From: Draconibacterium sp.
Lineage (GTDB): Bacteria > Bacteroidota > Bacteroidia > Bacteroidales > Prolixibacteraceae
Reading direction: 5' to 3'
NCBI GenBank assembly: GCA_015493625.1
Contig: WGCT01000051.1
Location: 1 to 6,168, forward strand
DNA: 6,168 nucleotides
Part shown: piece by piece, positions 1 through 6,168 of the stretch
Position numbering within the stretch: position 1 is the first letter of the stretch
Layout: every line of letters begins with the position of its first letter
Notes under the pieces: generated by a model
What the model saw: the letters and a program-made list of their open reading frames with translations, nothing else
Databases searched by the model: none
Told to the model about the DNA's origin: nothing
Program-made: the position numbers and the translations under genes

Positions 1-510
1 ACAATTGCCTGGACCGGAACCATAAACTCCGATCCGCCAATGTGTTATATTTCGGTAAGGCCCGGGCGACATTCATACGATATTATTAAGCAAACAGGCG
101 ATTTTGTTATTAACCTCACTACCGAAGAGTTGGCAAAAGCTACCGACTGGAATGGATGTCGTTCGGGAAGCAAGTTTAACAAATGGAAAGAGATGAAGCT
201 TACACCTGCAAAAGCAAAAATTGTTCAATCGCCAATTATTGAAGAGTCGCCGGTAAACATCGAATGCGTGGTAAAAGATATTGTGGAGCTGGGAACGCAC
301 CATATGTTTATTGCCGATGTTGTAAATGTTTCGGTTGACGATACCTATTTAGACAAAAACGGGGCTTTTCGTTTTTCCAAAGCAAAACCATTGGTTTACA
401 GCCACGGTCACTATTTTGGAATGGGCGATAAAATTGGCAAATTCGGCTGGTCGGTTGAGAAGAAAAAAAGGAGAAAGAGTAAAAAACCATCTGCTTCTTC
501 AACAAAGTAA
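1..510 (+). CDS. Flavin reductase family protein (FMN-binding split barrel), 5'-truncated by the window edge
   Basis: The reading frame is open from base 1 to a TAA at 508-510, giving 169 visible residues. The true start lies upstream, so the internal ATG at position 40 should not be taken as the start. The fragment opens with TIAWTGTINSDPPMCYIS, which resembles the conserved FMN-phosphate-binding strand and loop of flavin reductase-like (Flavin_Reduct) split-barrel proteins. It continues with the family-typical GDFVINLTTEEL and, later, the GTHHMFIADVVNVSVD strand. Full-length relatives are about 180-200 residues, so only a short N-terminal part should be missing. Family members bind FMN and either reduce flavin with NAD(P)H or act as redox or storage flavoproteins; the substrate cannot be told from sequence. 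No signal peptide is visible in the part present, so a cytosolic location is inferred. The last 18 residues (454-507) form a Lys/Arg-rich tail after the family core ends at IGKFGWSV. The next gene on the same strand starts about 95 bp downstream and probably has its own promoter. Confidence 0.88.
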   Translation, partial: TIAWTGTINSDPPMCYISVRPGRHSYDIIKQTGDFVINLTTEELAKATDWNGCRSGSKFNKWKEMKLTPAKAKIVQSPIIEESPVNIECVVKDIVELGTHHMFIADVVNVSVDDTYLDKNGAFRFSKAKPLVYSHGHYFGMGDKIGKFGWSVEKKKRRKSKKPSASSTK

Positions 511-562
511 TATTTATAACCTTTGTTTAAGATGAACAGCCGGGTTGTTACCATTTTAAAGT

Positions 563-570
563 TACTTTTG
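563..570 (+). promoter_or_regulatory. Candidate Bacteroidota -7 promoter box upstream of the M3 peptidase gene
   Basis: TACTTTTG matches the Bacteroidota sigma-ABfr -7 consensus TAnnTTTG at every fixed position. The matching -33 element is weak: the nearest TTG (545-547) is only 15 bp upstream, against the usual 19-21. Transcription would begin near base 576-578. That leaves a short leader of roughly 30-40 nt before the ATG at 606 or 618, and it would make the TTG at 576 leaderless, which argues against TTG as the start. This is a consensus match only. Confidence 0.4.
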
Positions 571-605
571 TTGGGTTGAGTATATTCTATATTGGTAATT
601 ATTTT

Positions 606-2663
606 ATGAATTCAGAAATGAAAAGTACACAAAACAATCCGCTGCTTGGAGATTTTCATACTCCACACGAAGCAGCACCTTTCGATAAAATTAAAAACAA
701 AGATTTTATGCCGGCTTTTGCCGAGGCAATAAAAGCAGGTGAAGCTGAAGTTAAGGCTATTGTTGGGAATAAGTCGATGCCAACTTTCGAAAATACCATT
801 GAAGCACTGGAGAAAACCGGACGAATATTGGCTCGTACCTCCGGTATATTTTTTAATCTTTTGAGCTCGGAAACCAACGACGAACTTCAAAAAATTGCGC
901 AGGATGTTTCGCCAATGTTAACGAAATTCCAGAACGACATTTCGCTAAATACCCCTCTTTTCGAAAAAGTTAAAGCAGTTTACGCTCAACGAAAAAAACT
1001 GAATTTATCGGTTGAGCAGCAAACGTTACTCGAAAATACCTATTTGGAATTTGTTCGAAGTGGTGCCAATTTAAGTAACGATGACAAGGCGAAATTCAGA
1101 AAAATAAGTACCGAACTCTCGAAACTCTCGCTCACTTTCAGCGAGAATGTATTAAAAGAGACCAACAGTTACGAATTGCATATTACCGACAAATTGAAAC
1201 TCTCGGGGCTGCCCGAAAGCATTTTAGAGGCTGCAGCCGGAAAAGCAAAATCGAAAAATAAAGAGGGCTGGATTTTCGACATAACAATGCCAAGTTATTT
1301 GCCTTTTTTGAAATATGCCGATAACCGCGAGTTACGTAAAGAGATGTATTTGGCATACAGTTCGAAAGCGTTTAAAGGAAACGAATACGACAATCGGGAA
1401 AATGTAAAACGTATTGTTGATTTACGTTTAAAAAAAGCCCGTTTGCTGGGTTATAAAAATTATGCCGACTATGTTTTAGAGCGCCAAATGGCAAGTACTG
1501 TCGAAAATGTTTATAAACTGCTCGACGATTTGTACAATGCTTCGTTTGCCGTTGCCCGGAAAGAGAAAGCTGAAGTTGAGAATTTTGCTAAAAAGAGTGG
1601 TTTCGATGGCGAAATTATGCCGTGGGACTGGAGCTACTTCAGCGAAAAAGTAAAAGTTGAAAAGTTCGATTTAAACGACGAAATGTTAAAACCCTATTTC
1701 GAATTGAACAGAGTGGTTGAAGGTATTTTTGGACTTGCTACCCAATTGTACGGAATTACGTTTCAGCCAAATAAAAATATTCCGGTTTATAACAGCGAGG
1801 TTACCGCTTACGAAGTTTTCGATAAAGATGGTAAATTTATGTCGCTCCTTTATACCGATTTTTACCCGCGCAGTGGAAAACAGGGCGGTGCCTGGATGAA
1901 CGATTTTAAAAGCCAATGGAAAGAGAAAGGCGTAGATTCGCGCCCACACATTACCATTGTAATGAATTTTACACGCCCTACCGAAACCAAACCTGCACTG
2001 CTTACTTTTAATGAGGTGGAAACATTTTTGCACGAGTTTGGCCATGCGCTACACGGAATGTTGGCAAACTCAACTTACGCCAGTGTGTCGGGAACAAACG
2101 TATTTCGCGATTTTGTTGAATTGCCATCGCAAATTATGGAGAACTGGGCTGTTGAAAAAGATTTCCTCGACCGCTTTGCTGTTCATTATAAAACCGGCGA
2201 GAAAATACCTTCCGAACTGGTTCGTAAAATTGTCGATTCGAAGAACTTCTTAGCCGGATATTTATCGGTGAGGCAGTTAAGTTTCGGCTACCTCGACATG
2301 GCTTGGCACACACTCGAAAAGCCTTTTAATGGCGATGTAAAAGCGTTTGAAGAGGATGCATGGAGAAAAACAAAACTCTTTCCGGCAATAAATAAAACTT
2401 GTATGAGTACACAATTCGGACATCTGTTTGCAGGAGGATACGCTGCCGGATATTACGGTTATAAATGGGCAGAAGTTTTAGATGCCGATGCTTTTAGTGT
2501 ATTTAACGAAAAAGGAATTTTCAGCAAAGAAGTTGCTGCTTCATTCAGAACGAATATTCTGGAAAAAGGAGGCACTGAACACCCTATGGTTTTATACAAA
2601 CGTTTCCGGGGTAAAGAACCTTCGGTTGATGCACTTCTGAAAAGAAGTGGACTAAAACAGTAG
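606..2663 (+). CDS. M3 family zinc metallopeptidase (Dcp / oligopeptidase A type)
   Basis: This is a zinc-dependent oligopeptidase that would cut short peptides, either removing C-terminal dipeptides (Dcp) or acting as an endo-oligopeptidase (OpdA). Numbering from the ATG at 606 (685 residues), the catalytic motif HEFGHALHGM has zinc ligands H476 and H480 with catalytic E477. The third ligand is E505 in DFVELPSQ, the same +29 spacing as in thimet oligopeptidase. H606 and the Tyr-rich GGYAAGYYGYKWAEV (611-625) match the substrate-binding loop. The N-terminus (NPLLGDFHTPHEAAPFDKI) is typical of the family, and full length fits the usual 680-710. No signal peptide or lipobox is seen, so it is probably cytosolic, whereas some Bacteroidota relatives are exported. 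The frame extends upstream to a TTG at 576; ATG 606 or 618 is preferred because the candidate promoter would make TTG leaderless and the extra residues do not resemble the family. It ends in tandem stops TAG TAA (2661-2666). Dcp and OpdA cannot be separated here, so no symbol is given. The next gene converges on it, 28 bp away. Confidence 0.95.
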   Translation: MNSEMKSTQNNPLLGDFHTPHEAAPFDKIKNKDFMPAFAEAIKAGEAEVKAIVGNKSMPTFENTIEALEKTGRILARTSGIFFNLLSSETNDELQKIAQDVSPMLTKFQNDISLNTPLFEKVKAVYAQRKKLNLSVEQQTLLENTYLEFVRSGANLSNDDKAKFRKISTELSKLSLTFSENVLKETNSYELHITDKLKLSGLPESILEAAAGKAKSKNKEGWIFDITMPSYLPFLKYADNRELRKEMYLAYSSKAFKGNEYDNRENVKRIVDLRLKKARLLGYKNYADYVLERQMASTVENVYKLLDDLYNASFAVARKEKAEVENFAKKSGFDGEIMPWDWSYFSEKVKVEKFDLNDEMLKPYFELNRVVEGIFGLATQLYGITFQPNKNIPVYNSEVTAYEVFDKDGKFMSLLYTDFYPRSGKQGGAWMNDFKSQWKEKGVDSRPHITIVMNFTRPTETKPALLTFNEVETFLHEFGHALHGMLANSTYASVSGTNVFRDFVELPSQIMENWAVEKDFLDRFAVHYKTGEKIPSELVRKIVDSKNFLAGYLSVRQLSFGYLDMAWHTLEKPFNGDVKAFEEDAWRKTKLFPAINKTCMSTQFGHLFAGGYAAGYYGYKWAEVLDADAFSVFNEKGIFSKEVAASFRTNILEKGGTEHPMVLYKRFRGKEPSVDALLKRSGLKQ

Positions 2664-2691
2664 TAAATCTTATAATTCTTTTTAACCTTTT

Positions 2692-3414
2692 CTAAACACT
2701 CTCTAAGTTTGAAAAGGGGATTATTTTATCGCCTTTGTATTTTAATAAAAGGTTTGCTACGGCGAGTGTATCTTTTTCGCAATACTTTACAATCCGGTCG
2801 ATGTCGTGTTCCTTCCAGTAAATTTCACTTACCTGACTGCCGTCGATATCGTCTTTCGGTGTGGGAATATTAAACAATTCGCACAACAACGAGAGTGATG
2901 TGTAATGTTTATAATCGCCAAATTTCCAGAGTTGCAATGTGTCTATCAACATCTCTTTTATCTCCCAGGGCTTAGCTCCGGCAATGTCGAAAATATGGGG
3001 GAGTTTTAGGTTGTTAACCAATGCCCGGCGCGCAATATACGGGAAGTCGAACTCTTGAGCATTATGGCCACAAAGTTTTCGTTTCCCATTTCGGGCAAAC
3101 TGTTCCCACGCATTAAAAAAGTTACCTATTAATTTTTTCTCGTCGTCGTCGTAAAACGACTTTACCCTAAAAAAATACTCTCCTTTTTTTTGTGTAACAT
3201 AACCGGCCGATATACAAACAATACGACCAAATTCGGCGTAAATTCCGGCGCGGTTATAAAGTTCGTCGGCCGACTCGTTGCCATCCATTTTAAACTTCAT
3301 TTTATGTTCCCACAATTTTTGCCAGTTCTCATTTAGTTTCTCATATTCGGGTGCTAATGGAACCGTTTCGATGTCTAAAAACAGAATCTCATCGATATTT
3401 ATATTGGTTAGCAT
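2692..3414 (-). CDS. Stand-alone 3'-5' exonuclease, PolB-exonuclease-like (DEDDy, RNase H-like fold)
   Basis: This 240-residue protein has the three exonuclease motifs of the DEDD superfamily in order. ExoI is FLDIETVPL, with metal-binding D14 and E16. ExoII is GHNAQEFDFPYIARR, with D123. ExoIII is YCEKDTLAVANLL, with Y211 and D215, giving the Tyr-type (DEDDy) pattern. The spacing and the conserved GHN..EFD and DTLQLWKFGD segments fit the family annotated as a predicted 3'-5' exonuclease related to the exonuclease domain of PolB (DNA_pol_B_exo2). There is no polymerase domain, so it is an independent nuclease. It would remove 3' nucleotides from DNA or RNA using two metal ions; the natural substrate is not known to me. 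No signal peptide is present, so it is cytosolic. The ATG at 3414 lies only 6 bp after the udk stop codon, so the two genes are almost certainly co-transcribed with udk first. The gene ends 28 bp from the convergent M3 peptidase gene. I see no strong terminator hairpin in that gap. Confidence 0.9.
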   Translation of the reverse strand: MLTNINIDEILFLDIETVPLAPEYEKLNENWQKLWEHKMKFKMDGNESADELYNRAGIYAEFGRIVCISAGYVTQKKGEYFFRVKSFYDDDEKKLIGNFFNAWEQFARNGKRKLCGHNAQEFDFPYIARRALVNNLKLPHIFDIAGAKPWEIKEMLIDTLQLWKFGDYKHYTSLSLLCELFNIPTPKDDIDGSQVSEIYWKEHDIDRIVKYCEKDTLAVANLLLKYKGDKIIPFSNLESV

Positions 3415-3420
3415 ACGCTG

Positions 3421-4029
3421 TTATTTTAATGTTTGATTAATGTGGTTTGTTAAAATATTAATAGCAATCTGGTTTTGCCCACCTTGCGGAATAATAATAT
3501 CGGCAAATCGTTTTGTTGGTTCAATAAACTGAATGTGGCTGGGGCGCACCGTCTCTTCGTATCTTTTTAAAACCTGCTCTACATTTCGGCCACGCTCCTG
3601 AATATCGCGATGAATTACTCGCGATAAACGCAAATCCGAATCGCAATCAACAAAAACTTTTATGTCCATTAAATCGCGCAAAGCTTTATTTGTTAGGCAT
3701 AAAATTCCCTCAATAATCAGTACCTCTTTCGGTTCAACATGTTTAACCTCTTTTGCTCTTGTGCAGGTAATAAACGAGTATATCGGCTCCTCAATCGACT
3801 CGCCGCATTTCAGTTTATTTACATGGTCAATCATCAGTTCAAACTCAATCGAGTCGGGATGGTCGAAATTTTTCTTACGTCGCTCTTCCAAACTTAAATT
3901 GCCACTATCGAAATAGTACGAGTCGTGCGTAAGAACGGCAACCTCGCCTCGTGGAAACTGCTCCTGAATTTTTCGAACCACCGTTGTTTTTCCTGAACCG
4001 GTACCTCCGGCAATACCAATTATCAGCAT
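3421..4029 (-). CDS. udk: Uridine kinase
   Basis: This P-loop nucleoside kinase phosphorylates uridine and cytidine to UMP and CMP using ATP or GTP, in cytosolic pyrimidine salvage. The 202 residues are close to the roughly 210 of the E. coli enzyme. Walker A is GGTGSGKT (8-15). The motif HDSYYF holds D36, the expected catalytic base, and is followed by FDHPDSIEFELM (55-66), the uridine-kinase signature. EPIYSFITCTR (81-91) matches the nucleoside-binding strand and loop (PxYdfxxHtR in many homologues; Cys replaces His here). IIEGIL (105-110) is the Walker B-like strand. HRDIQERGR (140-148) with the following RYEETVRPSH is the lid region. The start ATG at 4027-4029 sits immediately before the P-loop strand, as expected, and there is no room for a longer N-terminus of family type. 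It is the first gene of a two-gene minus-strand unit with the exonuclease 6 bp downstream. Its promoter must lie in the 98-bp divergent spacer shared with the Dabb gene. Confidence 0.95.
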   Translation of the reverse strand: MLIIGIAGGTGSGKTTVVRKIQEQFPRGEVAVLTHDSYYFDSGNLSLEERRKKNFDHPDSIEFELMIDHVNKLKCGESIEEPIYSFITCTRAKEVKHVEPKEVLIIEGILCLTNKALRDLMDIKVFVDCDSDLRLSRVIHRDIQERGRNVEQVLKRYEETVRPSHIQFIEPTKRFADIIIPQGGQNQIAINILTNHINQTLK

Positions 4030-4076
4030 TTTCGGTCTAATTAATTGTTATATTTCTTATTCCAATAAATTTTAAT

Positions 4077-4110
4077 GAAATATACCACTAAGAAAACACT
4101 AATTTTGCAA
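4077..4110 (-). promoter_or_regulatory. Possible minus-strand promoter for udk-exonuclease
   Basis: On the minus strand, TATATTTC (plus-strand 4077-4084) matches the Bacteroidota -7 box TAnnTTTG at all but the last position. A TTG (plus-strand 4108-4110) lies 23 bp upstream of it, slightly beyond the usual 19-21 bp -33 spacing. Transcription would begin near base 4070, giving udk a leader of about 40 nt. The candidate overlaps the plus-strand candidate box at 4100-4107, so the divergent transcripts could compete. AT-rich sequence yields such matches by chance, so this is weak. Confidence 0.22.
4100..4107 (+). promoter_or_regulatory. Candidate Bacteroidota -7 promoter box for the Dabb gene
   Basis: TAATTTTG fits TAnnTTTG at every fixed position and lies 20 bp before the ATG at 4128, which implies a very short leader of about 14 nt. 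No clear TTTG or TTG is seen 19-21 bp upstream. The 98-bp spacer 4030-4127 holds no other recognisable signal: no hairpin, no inverted-repeat operator, and no Shine-Dalgarno-like purine run before either gene. Confidence 0.38.
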
Positions 4111-4127
4111 CCATAAAAATTTATACT

Positions 4128-4427
4128 ATGATAAATCATGTCGTTCTTTTTAAACTAAAAGCATTTCCGCAAAAAGAGAAAGAGGAGAAACTCGCCGGGC
4201 TTAAACTGGCATTGGAAAGTTTAGTTAACAAAATTCCGGAAATAAAATTTATGGAGGTGGGGTTAAATTACCAAACCGACTCGAAGAGTTTCGACATTGT
4301 TTTATTGTCGCATTTTAATTCGGTTGCCGATTTGGCTACATATAGCAAACATCACGAACATCTGAAGGTAGTTTCACTTTTTACCGAGGTAATTGAGTCG
4401 CGTGCGGCAGTTGATTACGAATTTTAA
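4128..4427 (+). CDS. Dabb family protein (stress-responsive alpha/beta barrel domain)
   Basis: This small 99-residue protein consists of a single Dabb (dimeric alpha/beta barrel, stress-responsive A/B barrel) domain. It starts with INHVVLFKLK, the family's first strand, with the conserved His at residue 4. A charged helix follows (about 14-35), then IKFMEVGLNY (second strand) and SFDIVLLSHF (third strand). The helix containing TYSKHHEHLKVV (71-82) corresponds to the typical Y..HP.H..V segment. The last strand ends AAVDYEF. Family members are ferredoxin-like dimers. A few plant and fungal ones are enzymes of polyketide or terpenoid metabolism, but most bacterial members have no assigned reaction, and none is assigned here. 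It is cytosolic by sequence, with no signal peptide or membrane segment. It is divergent from udk (98-bp spacer). The LTA-synthase-like gene begins 13 bp after its stop on the same strand, so the two may be co-transcribed, though a functional link is not evident. Confidence 0.88.
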   Translation: MINHVVLFKLKAFPQKEKEEKLAGLKLALESLVNKIPEIKFMEVGLNYQTDSKSFDIVLLSHFNSVADLATYSKHHEHLKVVSLFTEVIESRAAVDYEF

Positions 4428-4440
4428 CAGATTTTAAAGA

Positions 4441-6168
4441 ATGAGTACAATAAAGTTTTCCGCAATTAGAAAACTATTTTCTGAATATGTATTTATAATT
4501 TTTACTGTAATAATTATTTTTATATCAATCAGATTATTAGAATACTTTTTTATTTTAATTGAAGGGAGTAACGATATATCTTTTAATTTGCTTGTCTCGA
4601 GGAGCATTAATTTCGACACTCTTTTTGTAATAAACGTTAGTCTAATATTTCTTTTCCCGATACTAAGTATTGGACTTATTAATAATAGAGCTGCAAAAAC
4701 TATTTCTCGAATAATTGGTTTTGTTTTTATACTAATTCATTTAATATTAACAAGTTACTTTTTGGTGAGTTGGAATATTTTAAGTGATGTTGTTTTTGAG
4801 TTTTCATTACGCGAATTGTTAAAAACAGTTGTTGCCGAATTTACTTTCTCCAATTTTACTCTTTGGATTGGGTTTATAGCAATGCTAATGGCTTCGGCAT
4901 TTTTGCTTTTTAATTTCACCAATAGAATATTTATTAAAAAAAAGACAGGATTAATACTAATCTCGATATATTTGGTATTTGGTGCTGTGGCAATTAAATA
5001 CAGTGGACATACTTTTAAAGCAAGTAGGTATTTCGATACTAATTTTCAGTTTTTAGTGGGAAACTCAAAAGAGGTATTTTTTATAAAAAGTTTGGAATAT
5101 AAAAATAGCAGTTATGATTTTAATTCTCATGATATAAATGAGACAGCACAAAGATATCAGAATAAAAATCTAAAGGTTGAATACTGCAGTACAGAGTATC
5201 CATTTTTACATAATGCCAGCTACGAAAATGTACTGGGAAAATACTTTTACAAAGACACAATTCCTCCCAATATTGTTATTGTTGTTGTCGAAAGCTTGTC
5301 TTCCTCATTCTCGGGAAAATGCAACAGCATAAACGGAAGTTTAACACCTTTTATTGATAGTCTTGCAGAACATAGTTTGTATTGGGAAAATTTCTTTTCT
5401 AACGCAGAACGTTTATTCGGAGTGTTGCCAAATGTATTGGCATCGTTGCCATACGGAACAATAAAACGCGGGTTTATTAATATGGATAACGAGTATGCTA
5501 ATTTTGAAAAATATCCTCGACACACCAGCTTAATTAAGCTACTAAACGAGAACAATTATCGAACAAACTTTTTTTATGGAAGGTGGGGATATTTTGATAA
5601 TGTTGGCTATTTTATGAAAGCGAATAATATTACTCATTTTGTTACCGAAGATGATTTCGATACAAAAAATTTTAAAAAGGCAGATGGGAAAGAGTCGTGG
5701 GGATACAACGATAAAGATTTATTTGCTCAATCTTTTAAACTGATGGAGGGTTACGATAAGGGAAAAGGATACTTAAATATTTATCAAACACTAAGTTTAC
5801 ACGGCCCCTATAATCTTTGCGAGAGAAGATATTATACAAAAGAGTATCTCGAAAATAAAATAGATCAATTAAAATTAAACCCAGCGAATACGGAAATTAT
5901 ACCAAAAGAGATATTGTCATCAATATTTTTTACCGATGATGCATTAAAATATCTTTTTTCTGAGTCATCAAAAAGAGAAAATTTCTTGAATACAATTTTT
6001 ATTATTACTGGCGATCATGGTATCGATTTACATTTAAAAAATGATATTTTCGAAAAATTCAGAGTTCCTTTAATCATATATTCACCAATGTTAAAACAGT
6101 CGGCAACTTTTAAAGGGCTCTGTTCTCATATTGACATTTTACCATCAATACTTGCATTATTACAAGAC
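4441..6168 (+). CDS. LTA synthase / sulfatase-like membrane protein (alkaline phosphatase superfamily), 3'-truncated, with probable loss of the catalytic Thr/Ser
   Basis: The frame is open from the ATG at 4441 to the window end (576 codons, no stop). An in-frame TAA at 4435-4437 fixes this ATG as the earliest start. About five hydrophobic segments (residues ~16-40, 60-80, 90-110, 138-159, 170-186) precede a long extracytoplasmic domain, the layout of LtaS-type proteins. These transfer phosphoglycerol, phosphoethanolamine or similar groups to envelope polymers or lipids, or hydrolyse them. The domain begins at PNIVIVVVESLSSSF, with metal ligand E284. It continues with TPFIDSLA, FYGRWGYFDN (R381/W382 near the substrate-binding Trp/Arg region), TLSLHGPY (H454), FTDDALKYL, IITGDHG (metal ligands D525 and H526), VPLIIYSP and SHIDILPSILALL. 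The nucleophile loop reads SNAERLFGVLPNVLASLP (320-337), with Leu325 where relatives have Ser or Thr (NGRKSIEALPAILASIP-like). It could therefore be inactive or use different chemistry. Only a short C-terminus should be missing. The gene is AT-rich and starts 13 bp after the Dabb gene. The substrate cannot be told. Confidence 0.88.
   Translation, partial: MSTIKFSAIRKLFSEYVFIIFTVIIIFISIRLLEYFFILIEGSNDISFNLLVSRSINFDTLFVINVSLIFLFPILSIGLINNRAAKTISRIIGFVFILIHLILTSYFLVSWNILSDVVFEFSLRELLKTVVAEFTFSNFTLWIGFIAMLMASAFLLFNFTNRIFIKKKTGLILISIYLVFGAVAIKYSGHTFKASRYFDTNFQFLVGNSKEVFFIKSLEYKNSSYDFNSHDINETAQRYQNKNLKVEYCSTEYPFLHNASYENVLGKYFYKDTIPPNIVIVVVESLSSSFSGKCNSINGSLTPFIDSLAEHSLYWENFFSNAERLFGVLPNVLASLPYGTIKRGFINMDNEYANFEKYPRHTSLIKLLNENNYRTNFFYGRWGYFDNVGYFMKANNITHFVTEDDFDTKNFKKADGKESWGYNDKDLFAQSFKLMEGYDKGKGYLNIYQTLSLHGPYNLCERRYYTKEYLENKIDQLKLNPANTEIIPKEILSSIFFTDDALKYLFSESSKRENFLNTIFIITGDHGIDLHLKNDIFEKFRVPLIIYSPMLKQSATFKGLCSHIDILPSILALLQD

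Noticed and set aside
535..549. Small hairpin AACAGC-CGG-GTTGTT after the flavin reductase gene, a possible terminator
   Set aside because: The stem is only 6 bp including a G-T pair, the loop is 3 nt, and no proper T-tract follows (ACCATTTTAAA). Too weak to call a terminator.
1686..2045. 119-codon open frame on the minus strand
   Set aside because: It is antisense to the catalytic part of the M3 peptidase and shows no domain-like sequence.
2664..2691. Gap between the convergent M3 peptidase and exonuclease genes, checked for a bidirectional terminator
   Set aside because: T-rich on the plus strand (ATTCTTTTTAACCTTTTC) but without a preceding hairpin that I can pair convincingly.
3139..3153. 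Trinucleotide run of CGT/GTC units
   Set aside because: It encodes an Asp-Asp-Asp stretch in the exonuclease (residues 89-91); four or so units are too few to call a microsatellite.
3662..3916. 84-codon plus-strand frame inside udk
   Set aside because: A shadow of the uridine kinase gene, with no start context or domain of its own.
4434..4619. 61-codon open frame on the minus strand
   Set aside because: It is antisense to the first membrane segment of the LTA synthase-like gene; AT-rich membrane-coding DNA readily gives such frames.
5247..5555. 102-codon open frame on the minus strand
   Set aside because: It lies wholly inside the LTA synthase-like coding frame, which has clear family motifs; the antisense translation has no recognisable domain.

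Overview
The window looks like an ordinary stretch of chromosome from a member of the Bacteroidota. The evidence is low-to-moderate GC, almost no Shine-Dalgarno-like sequences ahead of starts, two matches to the Bacteroidota -7 promoter box TAnnTTTG, and protein families typical of that phylum. The general feel of the proteins suggests a marine or anaerobic lineage such as Marinilabiliales/Prolixibacteraceae, but that is an impression only. I see no mobile element, CRISPR array, RNA gene or phage signature. No gene-free stretch exceeds about 100 bases.

Layout, left to right: (1) the 3' part of a flavin reductase-like FMN-binding protein on the + strand, cut by the left edge; (2) a complete M3-family zinc oligopeptidase (Dcp/oligopeptidase A type) on the + strand, probably with its own promoter; (3) convergent to it, a two-gene minus-strand unit: uridine kinase (udk) followed after 6 bp by a stand-alone DEDDy 3'-5' exonuclease of the PolB-exonuclease-like family; (4) a 98-bp divergent promoter region; (5) on the + strand, a small Dabb-domain (stress-responsive alpha/beta barrel) protein, followed 13 bp later by (6) a large membrane-anchored LTA synthase/sulfatase-like protein that runs off the right edge.

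The genes do not form one pathway. They look like separate housekeeping functions: flavin redox chemistry, peptide turnover, pyrimidine salvage, nucleic-acid processing, and envelope glycopolymer or phospholipid-headgroup chemistry. The most notable observation is in gene 6. Its fold motifs, metal ligands and phosphate-binding His are recognisable, but the position where this family normally carries the catalytic Thr/Ser nucleophile reads as Leu (residue 325). Gene 6 is also visibly richer in AT, ATA and AGA than its neighbours, which may mark it as an accessory envelope gene.
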